Positions 35,674-47,314 of a stretch of 64,000 nt of DNA are shown piece after piece. Below the pieces are notes generated by a model. The model searched no databases and was not told where the DNA came from. It worked only from the letters and a program-made list of their open reading frames with translations. Every line of letters starts with the position of its first letter. Position 1 is the stretch's first letter. Origin of the DNA: Climacium dendroides (Eukaryota > Streptophyta > Bryopsida > Hypnales > Climaciaceae); NCBI GenBank assembly GCA_950106755.1, contig OX467084.1:28585213-28649212 (forward strand), given 5' to 3'. The translations under genes were made by a program, and so were the position numbers.

Positions 35674-35714
35674 CTCACCGCTCACCGCTCTAGGCACGCA
35701 AACTAGCTTCGTCC
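35674..35714 (-). repeat. Right terminal inverted repeat of the MULE
   Basis: On the minus strand it reads GGACGAAGCT at the tip, then GCCTAGAGCGGTGAG and CGGTGAG, matching the left TIR at equal distances. Confidence 0.85.
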
Positions 35715-35724
35715 GTCAATCTAC
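35715..35724. repeat. Right target site duplication of the MULE
   Basis: GTCAATCTAC, identical to 18598-18607. Confidence 0.88.
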
Positions 35725-35800
35725 ATGTCATATCTATATGTCATAGGTTGGTTTACCTTAAAAACAATTGCTACCAATTAGGAGTTATTATTGGATTGTC
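35725..35800 (+). repeat. Right half of the dispersed repeat split by the MULE
   Basis: Contains ATAGGTTGGTTTACCTT, present also at 52833 in the uninterrupted relative. Together with 18212-18607 it rebuilds the pre-insertion site. Confidence 0.65.
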
Positions 35801-35924
35801 CCTTTGGTTTACCTTAAGAAAAATTCCTACCAATTAGGAGTTATTATTAGGAATTATTGTTGAATTGTCCTTTGGTCCTTTAGAGGTTAAATATTCCTGC
35901 ATGTCCCAATTGAGATACAATCAC

Positions 35925-36235
35925 AAAAACCAAACCTAATGAACATCTAAATGTGATTTAAGAACCCACAGAAACCAAATCTAATGAACTTCTAAATGTG
36001 ATTGAAACCAAACCTAATGAACTTCTAAATGTGATTTAAGAACCCACAGTAACCAAACCTAATGAACTTCTAAATGTGATTGAAACCAAACCTAATGAAC
36101 TTCTAAATGTGATTTAAGAACCCTTGTTGTGATTAGATCTTAGGTAAATTAGGAAACCAAACCTAATGAACTTCTAAATGTGATCTAAATGTAATCTTAG
36201 ACAAAAACCCTTGTTGTGATTGGATCTTACGTAGA
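35925..36235. repeat. Tandem repeat based on ACCAAACCTAATGAAC
   Basis: The phrase ACCAAACCTAATGAACTTC then TAAATGTGATT recurs at least six times between ~35929 and ~36190, in alternating ~35-bp and ~45-bp steps (higher-order period ~80 bp). It ends with a diverged pair around CCCTTGTTGTGATT. No coding sequence. Confidence 0.75.
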
Positions 36236-36330
36236 TTAGGTCTTAGAGCATCCTTACTAGCTCTTCCGTTTTTCTATTTGTTTATTGAACTTGGGACATC
36301 AAATAGGGATGAGAACTCAATAAGGTCTTA

Positions 36331-36655
36331 GAGCATCCCTACCAGTTCTTCCATTTTCTATCTATTTATTGAACTTAGGACATCAAATAGGGATGAGAAC
36401 TTGAGAGTTCTCTATATGAGTCTTTGGATACAGAACATATGGATGAGACCTCGTGAGTTCTCCATATGAGCCTTTGGATATAGAACTAGAGAAGAGTTTT
36501 ACAAAAATTTGTATATTTTAGAGATACAAGTTTTGGATAAAGGTTGGTGCAGTGAAATCCAAAGGTTGGTTCAGTGAAATTTCTGTATCTCTATTTGCAT
36601 ATGAGGTCCTCTTCCTAAAGCTTTAAGGATACAGAACTTACTGGTGGGGATGCTC
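36331..36655. mobile_element. PIF/Harbinger-like MITE, TSD TTA, duplicated left end
   Basis: Left end GAGCATCCCTACCAGT, right end its near complement (ACTGGTGGGGATGCTC), flanked by TTA at 36328-36330 and 36656-36658. A GAGCATC(C/T) tip and a TTA/TAA duplication are usual for plant Harbinger-type MITEs. A second, partial left end with the same TTA occurs ~85 bp upstream at 36246. Non-coding. Confidence 0.75.
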
Positions 36656-36959
36656 TTAATTGGGGTAAGAAATGGAACATCTACAATATTAGAACTACAA
36701 AAGAGTCAATAATTTCATCACTGTGCCAATCAATTTGAGGCATTCTCAAAGCATTGATCCGGAATTTTTGGCTCGGGCAATATCAGCTATTTCCTTCCAA
36801 TTCCTAGTACAATCAACTAGTTTTTGAAGTACCCAGTCTGGTTATTTCCTTTGTTTTTTTACTAGAAAAAAGACATTTTTTAATTTTTTTTATTGTTTTT
36901 CTCCTCTTTTAAAATCCAACTGACTATTTTCTCATTTTCATCGGCTCACTTTGCACTAA

Positions 36960-37130
36960 ACTGCCAGTTGGTGACGAGGATTCTCTTCTCTTCTAGTAAC
37001 TCTCTCCAAATAGAGTCAAATTTACAGTTCAGGTTTTAAGCTGAAATAGTATAAAACTCTTCCCATTGCGTTTATGCCTCTAAGCATCATCCAGCCAAAA
37101 ACTCAATGTAGGAGAGTTCCCCCGTCTTTG
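36960..37130. repeat. Fragment of the promoter-like dispersed repeat
   Basis: GGTGACGAGGATTCTCTTCTCTTC and following (matched in pieces) correspond to ~18060-18095; TCTTCCCATTGCGT and TAAGCATCA correspond to ~17785-17825. No gene is attached here. Confidence 0.5.
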
Positions 37131-37160
37131 GCATGTTTTGATTTAGTAAGGAGAGCCAGA

Positions 37161-40100
37161 TTAACCCGTAAAGGATTTTGACTATGTTTTGATACATCTA
37201 ACCGTAGGATCTTATATTACTTTGGTTTCAAAATATGTAGAAAAATTTTCAAAAATTTTCACCATGTGGATTGCAAGATATCAGCATTTGAACTAACAAA
37301 AATCCTTTTTTTGTTCCTGCGAAAAACCGGGCAGCTGCACTTCTTAAGGACAGGTCATTATGAAAAAATGTCCAAAATGGTGGCTACTCTTTGGATTCAT
37401 TTTTCAAGGCAAGTTGGTGACATGCTTGAAAATTTTCAAATCATTTGGAATTGTACAACATATAGGAAAAAATAGAAAGTAGAAAGAAATAGAAAATGAT
37501 TCAAAATACAAAATTTTTAACAATTTATTTATGAAATTGAAAAATGCCAATTCCAATGGTTGTAATGTTTTAATAAAAAATCTACACCCAATTATTTTAT
37601 TTTATTCCAAAAATATTAAAAATTGAGTTAAATAAAGGACTTTAAAGTTTATTTTAGAGTAGAGATTCCATAACTACCTTCAAACTACCCACAACTAAAA
37701 CTCCTCATAACTTTCATTTCATTGATCAAAGATATCTGTAGATTGTGTTGGAACCTATTCAGATTTACCCAACTAATAGTTATGTTCGTTCCTAAGGAGG
37801 CAATTTTAATAGGATTACTTCTACAACGACAAGACAACTAATAAGGAAACAAAATACCCAAATAAATCATACTTCCAACTAAAATTAATTTAATTATCTC
37901 ACTATTACATGATTAATTGTTTAATTTTTTTATTTATTTTATTATATTCTTTTTACTCTCCACTCTTATAACCACCAAGGTTAAGTATCACCCAATTAGG
38001 CTCAATCTTTATTCTTTAAATTGGACTCCTTCATCTTTCACCAAATCGGAATCACTTGGTACAGGTTCAGCAACGATCTTCCAACTTGGCTAAGCTCAGC
38101 TTCCTGTCTTTCTCCAACTAGGACACGTCACTCTTCAACTAGTCCTTGTCTCCGGCTTTGGTTACAACCATGATCTCCAATTTGGATTCTTTTATCTCCT
38201 TCTTATACTTTGATGTGACTCTTGTACTTGCAGAATTTATCCTCTCCTTTTACTAACTTGGAATTTTTAGTTTTATTCTCAGCTTTCTCTCTCTCATACT
38301 ATGTTGATTTCCTAATTGGATAAATTAATTTCTCACACCCATTCGGAAACTCTCAAATTTGAGACATGTTGCTTCGGCTTAACAGACCAACTCGGGATCC
38401 TAACTTAGACAACATTCAGACTTTATAAAACCAACTTGGATAAACACTCATGACACCATACATCCACATGCAGAGCCTTCTCAATCTGCTCATACCCATA
38501 ACTTCAATAAAAACTTAGTCTAATTTGAATTTTTAGCAACGACTACCATCTCTCGACTCGGCCAATTCAGTACTTACTCCAATTCCCAAATTGGAACCAC
38601 ATGCATACAATCATACAAAAATTTCAAATTAAACAGCCATTTCCATTTACAACAGACACCAATTTGCTTGAATTATACACTTCATTAAGTCAAATTGGTG
38701 AGTATATCACCGTTTACACACATTTTTTTATTTTATTTTATAACATCTCCAATTAGCTCTCAGATTCACTCCGACTTGGATATTTCCTTCTCTCTTCACG
38801 AGAAATTTCTACACTCTTCCTTCTTCAACATTTGGCATTTAACCAATTTGGAATCTAAAATTCCCACTTTACTTCATCATGCCGACTAGAACTCCAATCT
38901 GCTCTCACAGCAAATTTAAATCTACTTGAAAAATTCTAGCCCATATTGCACTTCATCTTCCCCAAATTGGACTTATAAACCACAGTACATGCTCGTGACA
39001 TCACACGAACTCTTCAACTTCCAATTTGGTATGAAATCTAACTCTCAGCTCATAAAATTCCACAACTTCACTGCAAATTCTAAATTAGATCATCTTCTTC
39101 TTCTCTCCACGAGAATCACCAGGATTGGCCTTCATCTGCATCTTCTGACTTGGACTTATACAGACATAATCACAAACACTCCCAAATTGGAAAACACACA
39201 AGCCACACTTGACTTGACACAAATTACACACACACATGCATTCATGCAAACATAAAAATCAAGCACCTACTTGACTCACTCAAACAAATGAAAATACACA
39301 GCACCAACTCGGTTGGGACTCGTAGCGGACTCTCTCAACACTGGGTGCCTTCCAATTTGGAAATCTTCAGTTTAACCCCGAGCCAGGCAGTTTCACAACC
39401 AACTTGGACACCACCTCAAAATTCACGAACTGCCAAATAGGAACCTCGAACAACAACTGCCTATCACACTCAAAAACATAACCCCCAAATTGGCACTCTC
39501 TCCCTACACAACCAACTTGGATCATACACAACCCTAATTGCACTTCACAGACCAAACTGGATACGACTATTACGCACAAGGCAAATCCGACTTGGAAATT
39601 AACCCAGACCATTCCACTTGGAATACACCAGCCTGCAATTCCAACTTGGATATTGAATTACGACTGAAACACCGCACCTCCCAACAGCATCCACCACTAC
39701 CCCCGACTTGGAAATTAACTTCAAAAACTAACCCTCCAATAGGTTAATATACACTCAAAATTACCAATTTGGAACATCATTTACTCAAAAAATAAACAAA
39801 AACATGCAAAAACACACAAAAAAAATAACACTCAAAATAACAAAAAGAAATACGAATAGGTCATTTACAATATCCATGTATAAATAAATATAAAAAACCA
39901 ATTTCAAATTTTTATTTTTTAAAAAAGTGATTTTTAAAGAAGTTTTTTTCCTACCTAGACTACCCGCTGAACAAAGAAAACTACATATCATACAATAACT
40001 TTTTAACCATGTAGTCAAAAGTTATGAAAATTGTTGGACCTTAAAGCTACTCCTCGGGCACATGTTGTGTGAAAATTTAAATGAGAAAAAAAGAAAATTT

Positions 40101-40175
40101 CATTCGTAGTGAGCTACCCAAAATCGCTATGTTGCCAAAAAACAGCATTTGGTCCTTAGTTTAGGGGCTAAGATT
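37161..40175. mobile_element. TTAA-bounded element, inverted relative of 53390-54290, split by a 2.1-kb block
   Basis: Left end TTAACCCGTAAAGG, right end near TTTAGGGGCTAA. The stretches 37190-37740 and 39860-40150 match 54185-53690 and 53690-53400 on the opposite strand (for example TAACTTTTTAACCATGTAGT and TTAAAGCTACTCC). The middle, ~37740-39860, is missing from the relative and is therefore a later insertion or expansion. Non-coding. Confidence 0.55.
38000..39780. repeat. G-poor block dense in CCAA(N)TTGG motifs
   Basis: About 1.8 kb in which AACTTGG, CCAATTTGG, CCAAATTGG and similar near-palindromes occur every ~30-80 bp, while the + strand between them is A/C/T-rich with few G. No constant period, no protein. 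Open frames here (38926-39255, 39538-39747) result from the biased composition and are not called. Confidence 0.5.
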
Positions 40176-41121
40176 GACAATGCTCATTATTTGCCTCCCC
40201 AAATTCCAATAGGGTGGATATGAAGTAAACATCTCACTGGTCAAGCATTGACAAATATTTGAGAGAAATCTCTACTACTATACTACCAACCAGAATTAAC
40301 TTAAATTAGTGAGCGTGGATTGGCCTAACATAATTTAAATTCAAGAAACTTTTGTCATTGTGGCATGTTTTGAGTGATTAAGCAATCAAAGAAGCCAAAT
40401 AGCCCTAGCTCTCCTACATTGAAATTATGTCCAATAATTATAAAGTAGGCCAAGTCATAAAAAAATAATGGTAGATTAGTACCAACCTTGCTAGCCACCA
40501 CTTAATATGTCCTTATTCACGCTTGTTTTTATAACTTGGTTTGCTTTGCAATTACTTTTGCGGTTACCTTTGCAATTATCTAGTCCATATTAAGCATCAC
40601 GTGTTGTTATGTGGGCAGCATTCCTAGAACAGATATAAAGGAATTAGCCCAAAGGCTATTTCCGTGTGGAAAGGGAGCTATTTTTGTGACCCTTTTCATT
40701 TTTTTGGAAAAACATGGATATACAAGTAATGGAAAAACGTGGCATTTTTACTACATTTTTTTCTACTACTATCAAACTTGCTATAGTATCAAAAATTTAG
40801 AAGTGCAATGGTGGCTAATTTGTGTGTTTGGGGTTTATAGTAATTGCTAAGTGATACATAAAAGTGTCACAAATTAGCAATTTTTGTGAAAGTGTTTTGA
40901 ATTGTATTCAAATCAGAATTATGTGCAATGGAGAGTTTTTGAGTGAATTTTTCAAATTTATGTCTTTAAAAGATTACAATGATAAATTATATCACCACCA
41001 AGGGAGTTGAACCCTTCTTACCAATACAAAACTATTCAAATGCAGTGATGGTGTTCTACACACAAATATACAAGCCACATTAGTTTTCAAATTGCAATGG
41101 TTAGAATAGTTTCTAAACAAA
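40176..41121. other. Intergenic AT-rich DNA
   Basis: At ~40500-40610 a piece (GCTTTGCAATTAC, TTTGCAATTATCTA, TAAGCA) matches the 184-bp repeats at 47430-47690. Otherwise nothing recognised. Confidence 0.4.
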
Positions 41122-41336
41122 CACTACAAGAGAAACGTGTCCTAAATGACAGAAATCAGCCCCTCCTAAATGACAGAAATTTGACAAGTTTCTGTCAATT
41201 AGGACACAAAACTGTCCGAAATGACAGAAAATTGTCCTAATTGACAAAAATCTGTCAATTTTCAGTCAATTAGGAGGGGCTGATTTCTATCATTTAGGAC
41301 CAATTTCTGTCATTTCAGACATGTTTTCTTGTAGTG
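41122..41336. mobile_element. CACTA-type foldback MITE, TSD AAA
   Basis: A 215-bp near-perfect palindrome beginning CACTACAAGAGAAACGTGTC and ending with the inverse of CACTACAAGAAAACATGTC, flanked by AAA on both sides. The inside repeats AAATGACAGAAAT and GTCAATTAGGA in both orientations. The tip is the classic CACTACAAGAAA of plant CACTA elements. The transcript would fold into a long hairpin. Confidence 0.88.
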
Positions 41337-41592
41337 AAAGTGAAGGCTCAACAATTCCACTTCTCTAGCTAGTCTTCAAGAAGGACAATCGCATGCAACT
41401 CATTCAAACTCCCACTATCCTAGAAAGATAACAACATCCCATATTCCACGCAAAAGGCACCATATATCAAGGAAACATGAGCAGCCAAATTGGCTAAACC
41501 TCATGGAAACTAAGAAAACACAAATAATGGCAAGTAATGGAATTTAAAAAAAGGATACTAACTTAAGGATATCAATCCACGCTTCTAGGACC

Positions 41593-44105
41593 TTAGAAAT
41601 CCCCTTGCCTGCCAACCTTGACAATAAATTTCCAAGAATTTATAGCTTCCATGTAAGGAAAATTTTCTAGAGGAAAATATTGTTGGCCAAACATTCGATT
41701 AACAAGGGGCAAGTGCTTATCTAATTTATTTCTATGGTAGGATTGAAGGACTTTCAAAGATGAAAAACATCTCTCATCTTCTACAGAACCTAGGACCAGG
41801 CAACATCCAATTTTAGCAACTTTAAAGTATTCAGAAATGAGCTTACAGAGGTGGTAGTATTGTGCAAGTTTGCGCCACAATTTAATCACCAAATTCACAT
41901 TCAACGACGGGCTGCAAGCTACCTTGTAGTTGGCTTGTATGGTTACCTTGGAAAGTCCCTGTTGCAAATCCAAATTAGATGTTGAGAGCAATTTTGGGGT
42001 GGTATGAGGCTTGTTGCCTTCATACAAGGACTCGTCCCTGTTCACTGATTTGGTGTCATTGTAAAAGCTTTTGAGTATAGACAACTGGTGCACAAAGCTT
42101 GCATCAACCCCTTTTTGTGTCTAATATTGGGGATATATTATCCCAATAGCATCGAGTAGTTCCTGTTGAGAAAAACATCGGTCAAATTCAGCACACAATG
42201 TTGAAGCAATATCTACAAACAACCTAGAGGACAAAGTCACTTACCACTGCAAAGAAAATCAATCACAAAAAGCATTTAGTGAGAAACTAGACCCTAAATC
42301 CAAGCTAGTAGTCTTTGAGCTTTAGCTTTGTCTTGCAATCTGAGCATACAGAAAGGAGAAATTGGAAAGATTTAGAAGCAAAAAAAAATGGAAAATAAAA
42401 TGCGCCTTCCACTCAAGGTAGAGAAAACAAAAAATGGAACAAGGCATACTTGAAAATTGGTACTCAATAGAATCTTGGATGCGGTTGAAGTCCTGTTGGG
42501 TGACAAAAATGTGCTCACTGATTTGGTAGTCATGGCATTGGGCGTAGAAGGTAGTCACTTTTAGATCAAGGTACAAGTGACAAATGTCACTGTCTCCAAG
42601 GAGCTCTTTCCACTGCAAGGGAAGTTCTTTGCATTTCAAAGACACCAAATTAGTATAGCGTGGAAAGTCCTCCTTATTGAAAGCAATAGCTCCATCTATG
42701 AACATGCGAGCCAGCTCCTATTGACACACTTTTACAGCTTGAAGAAAGTCACAAATAAATATGTTGCACGCTTGGGAGAGCTTGATTAAGCAATGAATTG
42801 CATTTGCAAGTGGAATGAAGCAACACAAAGATAAAAGCACTTCAATATTAGATAAAAGGTCAAAATTGTCACTGGCCCTAGCCATGGATTTGTGCCCAAG
42901 TCCGATCTTACCATCATGTCAACTCCCACTTTTATAAGAAGTGTTGTATACTCTTGTGAAATTTGTTGCATTGGACTCTACATGGAGATCCATCTTGTCC
43001 CTACATTGCAAACCATTTTCAATCCCTTAGTTTCTATGAGATTTGCGAGTTACTACAACTCAATGTGTTTTCTATTATTGTAACAAAAATAAGAGTATAC
43101 CGATTGGAAAAGGCCTTCAAATCTAGAAATGAACGGATATTTCGACAAAGTTTCCACAACCAAGTTCATGTGGTGATTGACACAACTAACTCTTAGTGTA
43201 AAAGGAGCCTACTTGTCTTGAATTTGAGCAGTTACACCAAATTTGGCACCTTGAAAAGTATTAAGACCATTAGCACCAAAACAAGCAAGTTTCGTTGCGA
43301 TCTCCTCGTGACTCCTCGTGACTGAGACCACCCTCATTGATCAAGGCATGCATTATTACATTAGTAAGGTGGTCGAGAGTGTCATTCTCAAACATGCATG
43401 ACAAATGCAAGAGGTGAGGCATTCGTTCCCAGTTGTCAATAATATAGATATGAACGACGATCTAGGAGGAATTATCCATCGTAGTGACATCATCGGCACT
43501 CAAGGAAATAATAGTAGTTGACTACAGAAGACATTCTAGTTTTATTAGAATGCATTCATGAATGTGTTTGTTCATTCTTCAACTAGTAGATTCCAACCAA
43601 TGTTTACTGGGCAAATTTTTCAATTTCAAATGCTTGAGTAAGTATTGCTCCCTTTCAAAATTGCACATCGGACGACTATGAGTAAGAAGGAAAAATAGGG
43701 TGGAGAATTGTACTCCTTTCTTCTTGAACTCACTTTCGATACTGGTAGTCAACTGATCTGCTACACTGTATTCTAGCTTACGGCTTGCCTACAACTTGCA
43801 GTGCTTGGCATGCTTGCAGTTGAGTTTGAAAAAAGTATCGCCTTTTTTCAAATGCAGCAATGTCATATCATCCTCCGTACATATACGCTTGCCTTTGTGT
43901 TTCTCTAAATTATCAAGCACTGATATTATGACCTTCCTCCTTCACGTAATAGTCGTACAGCTTTGGCAGATCACTCCAATTAGATTTCTTAAACCATTGA
44001 ACACGCCTTTCTGCCTAGACAAATTTACATGCTCACACCTCTTGTCACCGCCGCTTGAATGACAACACATCAAGCTTCCTTCTCTTTCGCGCATTGGAAT
44101 CAAGA
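41593..44105 (-). pseudogene. hAT-superfamily transposase remnant
   Basis: Minus-strand pieces in changing frames and with several stops. 5' part (~44100-43790): Cys/His- and Lys-rich segments (NCKHAKHCKL). Middle (~43450-43080): ETCLFWC-like and CVNHHMNLVVETLSKYP, a typical stretch of the hAT transposases with a TTF/ZMYM-like N-terminus. 42705-42470: a conserved-looking helical block. 3' part (42093-41593): the hAT dimerisation region, with SVEDERCFSSLKVLQSYHRN and LDKHLPLVNRMF. Terminal inverted repeats and a target duplication were not found. It is clearly not translatable as one protein. Exact exon limits are uncertain. Confidence 0.7.
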
Positions 44106-44335
44106 TTTATCTTCTTCTACATCCCCGTTGTCGTGTTGAAAGTGGGCCTTGGAAAATCACAAGGATTCTAGTTGCAATTAGATATAACTTAAAACTAAAA
44201 GATTTTGTGAGACAACAAAATTTATTGTCATTCGTGAATCTTTGAACTTGGTCTTCAAATCTTATATACAGTCATCGAATCTTTTAATCTTCAGTCTTTA
44301 AACTCTTTCCCGTTGGCTTATCTTGTGGTGGCTCT

Positions 44336-44386
44336 ATAAGGGTAAGAGTAAGGATAAGGGTAAGAGTAAGGATAAGGATAAGGTGA
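44336..44386. repeat. GTAAGAGTAAGGATAAGG minisatellite
   Basis: Short run of 6-bp variants (GGTAAG, AGTAAG, GATAAG). It does not match the plant telomere unit and is treated as a local simple repeat. Confidence 0.6.
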
Positions 44387-44819
44387 TAAGAACCTACGGC
44401 TTCGAACGGATAAAATGGAACGGCCAAAACACGAGCTAATTGTTCGAAGGATTGACTCCTAAACTTTAAACCCACGGTGACCAGGAAGCGCCTTTTATCA
44501 ATGGGAACAACAAATAAGATTGACCATGTAGGTGATCAATCCCACTTCGTCGCCACAAACACAAAACGGGGCTAATACTGAATATCCACAAAGCCTGCAA
44601 TTGGTTTACGATGTTGAAAAGAAAACAACAAGCCTCTAAAACCGGCTAGGAATAACAATAGAAAGACAACGAGCCTCCAAATCCGTTTAGAAATAACAAG
44701 CCAAAAGCCACAACATACGAATCTTCAATCTTTATGTCTCCAAACTTCAACTTGAACTTCAAATCTTCACTTCAATACTCCACCTCAACTCCAAATCTAA
44801 AGCTGAACTTTAAATGAAC

Positions 44820-45660
44820 ACCATCGTTGCTTCACAACTTCAAATGGAATGAGTGAAAGCTCTCTAGAAATCTAATACAATTTTTTACACTTCCTTTAAA
44901 TTTCAATTCATTTAAATATTCTAACTAATTTTTATAGCCGTCCAAAGATTCAACCTTTAAAAATGAGGGCAACAAGCCTTTCTTCACTCCTACACTTACA
45001 ACTCATTCATAAATGATCCAATCACATTGAATGATCGCTTTTTAGAAATGAAACAAAATTATCCACATCTTCTCCAAAATTCAAATAAAACTAACACTTT
45101 TTCCATCTTTCATGGCCACTCAAAGTTTTGGCCTCTAAAATCAAGGGCAATAAACCCTCTTTCACTTCCACACTCACAACTCATTTATAAATGCTCCAAA
45201 TTGAATGCATGATAACTTCACAAAAAGCTAAAAACATTTACTACATTCCCTCAAAATTTCATTGCAAACAAAAGACCTTTCAGTCTCCTATGGTTGATTA
45301 AAGTCTCAGCCCCTCTTCATAAAAGGCAACATACCTTTCTTCACTTCTACATTCACAACTCATTATAAATGCTCCAAATTGAATGCATGATAACTTTACA
45401 AAAAGTTAACAACATTTCCTACACTCCTTCAAAGTTTAATTGCAAACAAAAAATATGTCTATCTTTTATGATTGGTCGAAGTCTCAGTCCCTCTTCATAA
45501 GAGACAACAAACCTCACTTCACTTAAACAAGCACAACTTTTGAATGCTAAGTCCAAATCAAGTAAGTGATATCAATTTAAAAACAAAACATCATGATGCA
45601 CAACTCCTTTAATTTTCATTTCAAAATTCTCAAAACTCCACACACTATAGTTTTTCAAAC
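44820..45660. repeat. ~178-bp tandem repeat, about 4.7 copies
   Basis: ACAACTCATT(C/T)ATAAATG-like phrases start at 44998, 45176, 45355 and 45532: spacings 178, 179 and 177. Each unit carries TTTACACTTCCTTTAAA-like, a GGCAACAA(A/G)CC segment and CTTCACTTC. Copies are clearly diverged. The monomer length is that of many centromeric and heterochromatic satellites, but the array is short. Confidence 0.8.
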
Positions 45661-47314
45661 ATTTTAATTCTCCTCAAAACTACCACGAGAGAGAAGATGA
45701 TTAGTCCACATTTTTCTTTACCTTATCAACAACTCCCCACCACACAAAAACAAGTGAACATCAGTCCATCTTGCTCCTAAAGCTAGTTTACAACTATTGG
45801 CCTTCATATTTGATCTTACAACTATTTTTCATCTTTAACTCAGAAGGAAAATCATTTCAAAGTCCACCTATAAGGCAAACTAATTCCAACATTTCCTTTT
45901 ACAACTATAACCATATAAAATAATTTCTATAAAATACTTCAAACATGGATTTAAGTGCTAACATCAAATTAATGTCTATTAGAGGTAAAAATCTAGAGTT
46001 TCAAGACAATCTTCATCTTGAGGCTCAAAAAAACCCTTCAGTTTGACATTCTAAATCTAAAGTGAAAAACAAACAACAATACTTCAATATGATGCAACTT
46101 TCATGTGGATCTTCTTTCTTATATAGATGACTTACATCTCCATGAGAAGGCGTCACCTTGAAGCTACTTGTATAACATAAAATATGTATTTCTATATTAT
46201 GTACGTATGTACAACATGACACCGTCACGCATCAATCTTCGTCACTCTCAAGCGTCAGATCAGTTAACACCAGGGATACTACAGTATTTTTGGAAGGTAG
46301 ATTACGTGCAACTACATGACAAATTGACTACAATAGTTGCGTCTCTGATACATGTGTGATGTTGTCAATCTCTATTGGCAGTACACAAGTAATTGGTGGG
46401 AAATACTTGCCAAAATTACCAATGTTTTGTCTAAAATCATAACACTGTATCCTAAAATTTTCTGGAAGCTTTAGTTGAGGCTCTATGAAACCTACACAAG
46501 TAACAACTACGCAAGTAGTACCCCCAAAACAAGCTTGTCTAGAAAAGCAACGCCAGTACAGAGACCAAACCAGCCCAACAATGAAACGAGTAAAGTACAA
46601 GAGTGACGCAAGACAAAATCAAAGTGAGTGAAGTACAAGAGCAATAGAAAATCAACAAAGGCGAGAAGCTAAGAAGTGAAAACAAACTGAGGGGGTTAAA
46701 TTTTACAACTATGGCAATGATCCACATTTTCTAAAAAACTAGTTCCCAATTGCAGTGAAATCTAGGGAGAGAATGCATGCCTCCAACATCTTTACAACAG
46801 CCTAGAAGTGGTGCATTGGAATTTGAAAGCCTTTAAATCTCAATATCTCACACATTAAAAATCTGAAACAATAGAAGATGCTGCCATGCAGATTTCAAAA
46901 ATGAATAACTTCTAAATGCGAAGGATCGCAATGATGGCGACGAGCATTGAAGATAATTTTAGGTGAACTTAAAGACAAGAGGAAGTCTGCAATAATGTCT
47001 CAGGATAGGGACGTAGGGACGAGAAGGAAAGAGACAGTCCTTGCAAACAAACTGCTCTGATAGCGCCACCCAACTCCCCCCGCGGTGCAGATTGTGCCAA
47101 CGCAATGACGGAGTTCACCAAGGAGCACATGGAAACTACAAAATTTTCGTCCATTTCGAACTTCTGCGAATGCACTTTAGATATTGTTCAAACTCTGGCT
47201 CAAATCTACATTTTCAAATTTTTTTTCATTATAGACATTTAGCTCCCCAATGTTTTTGGTAGATTTCTGGCGCAATTTAGCCAGTTTTAAGAACGCTGCA
47301 TGTGGCTTTCCTTT
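45661..47314. other. Intergenic DNA, no gene recognised
   Basis: AT-rich up to ~46930, then more balanced. Short open frames (46328-46600 minus, 47041-47262 plus) show no recognisable motif. The part from ~46970 may be the start of the duplicated promoter-like region. Confidence 0.4.

Larger units (their letters stand above)
18608..35714. mobile_element. 17.1-kb Mutator-like element carrying a ParB-methyltransferase gene
   Basis: Bounded by inverted ends that align without gaps over ~41 bp; the inner part GCCTAGAGCGGTGAG(T/C)GGTGAG is nearly perfect, the outer 19 bp weaker. It is flanked by a perfect 10-bp duplication. Contents from the left: subterminal GGTGAG/AGTGAG repeats, the minus-strand ParB-methyltransferase gene (19069-30624) with a 6.3-kb intron holding repeats and a solo LTR, an inter-gene region (30625-31619), and the plus-strand transposase (31620-35294). 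The two genes are transcribed outwards from a shared centre. Without the later solo LTR and its duplicated 5 bp the element would be 13.2 kb. Both genes carry disabling changes, so this copy should be non-autonomous now. Confidence 0.87.

Noticed and set aside
38926..39747. Open frames in the G-poor block
   Set aside because: Low G content removes TAG/TGA stops; no domain or splice signals support coding.
44336..44386. Interstitial telomere
   Set aside because: The repeated words (GGTAAG, GATAAG) do not match TTTAGGG.
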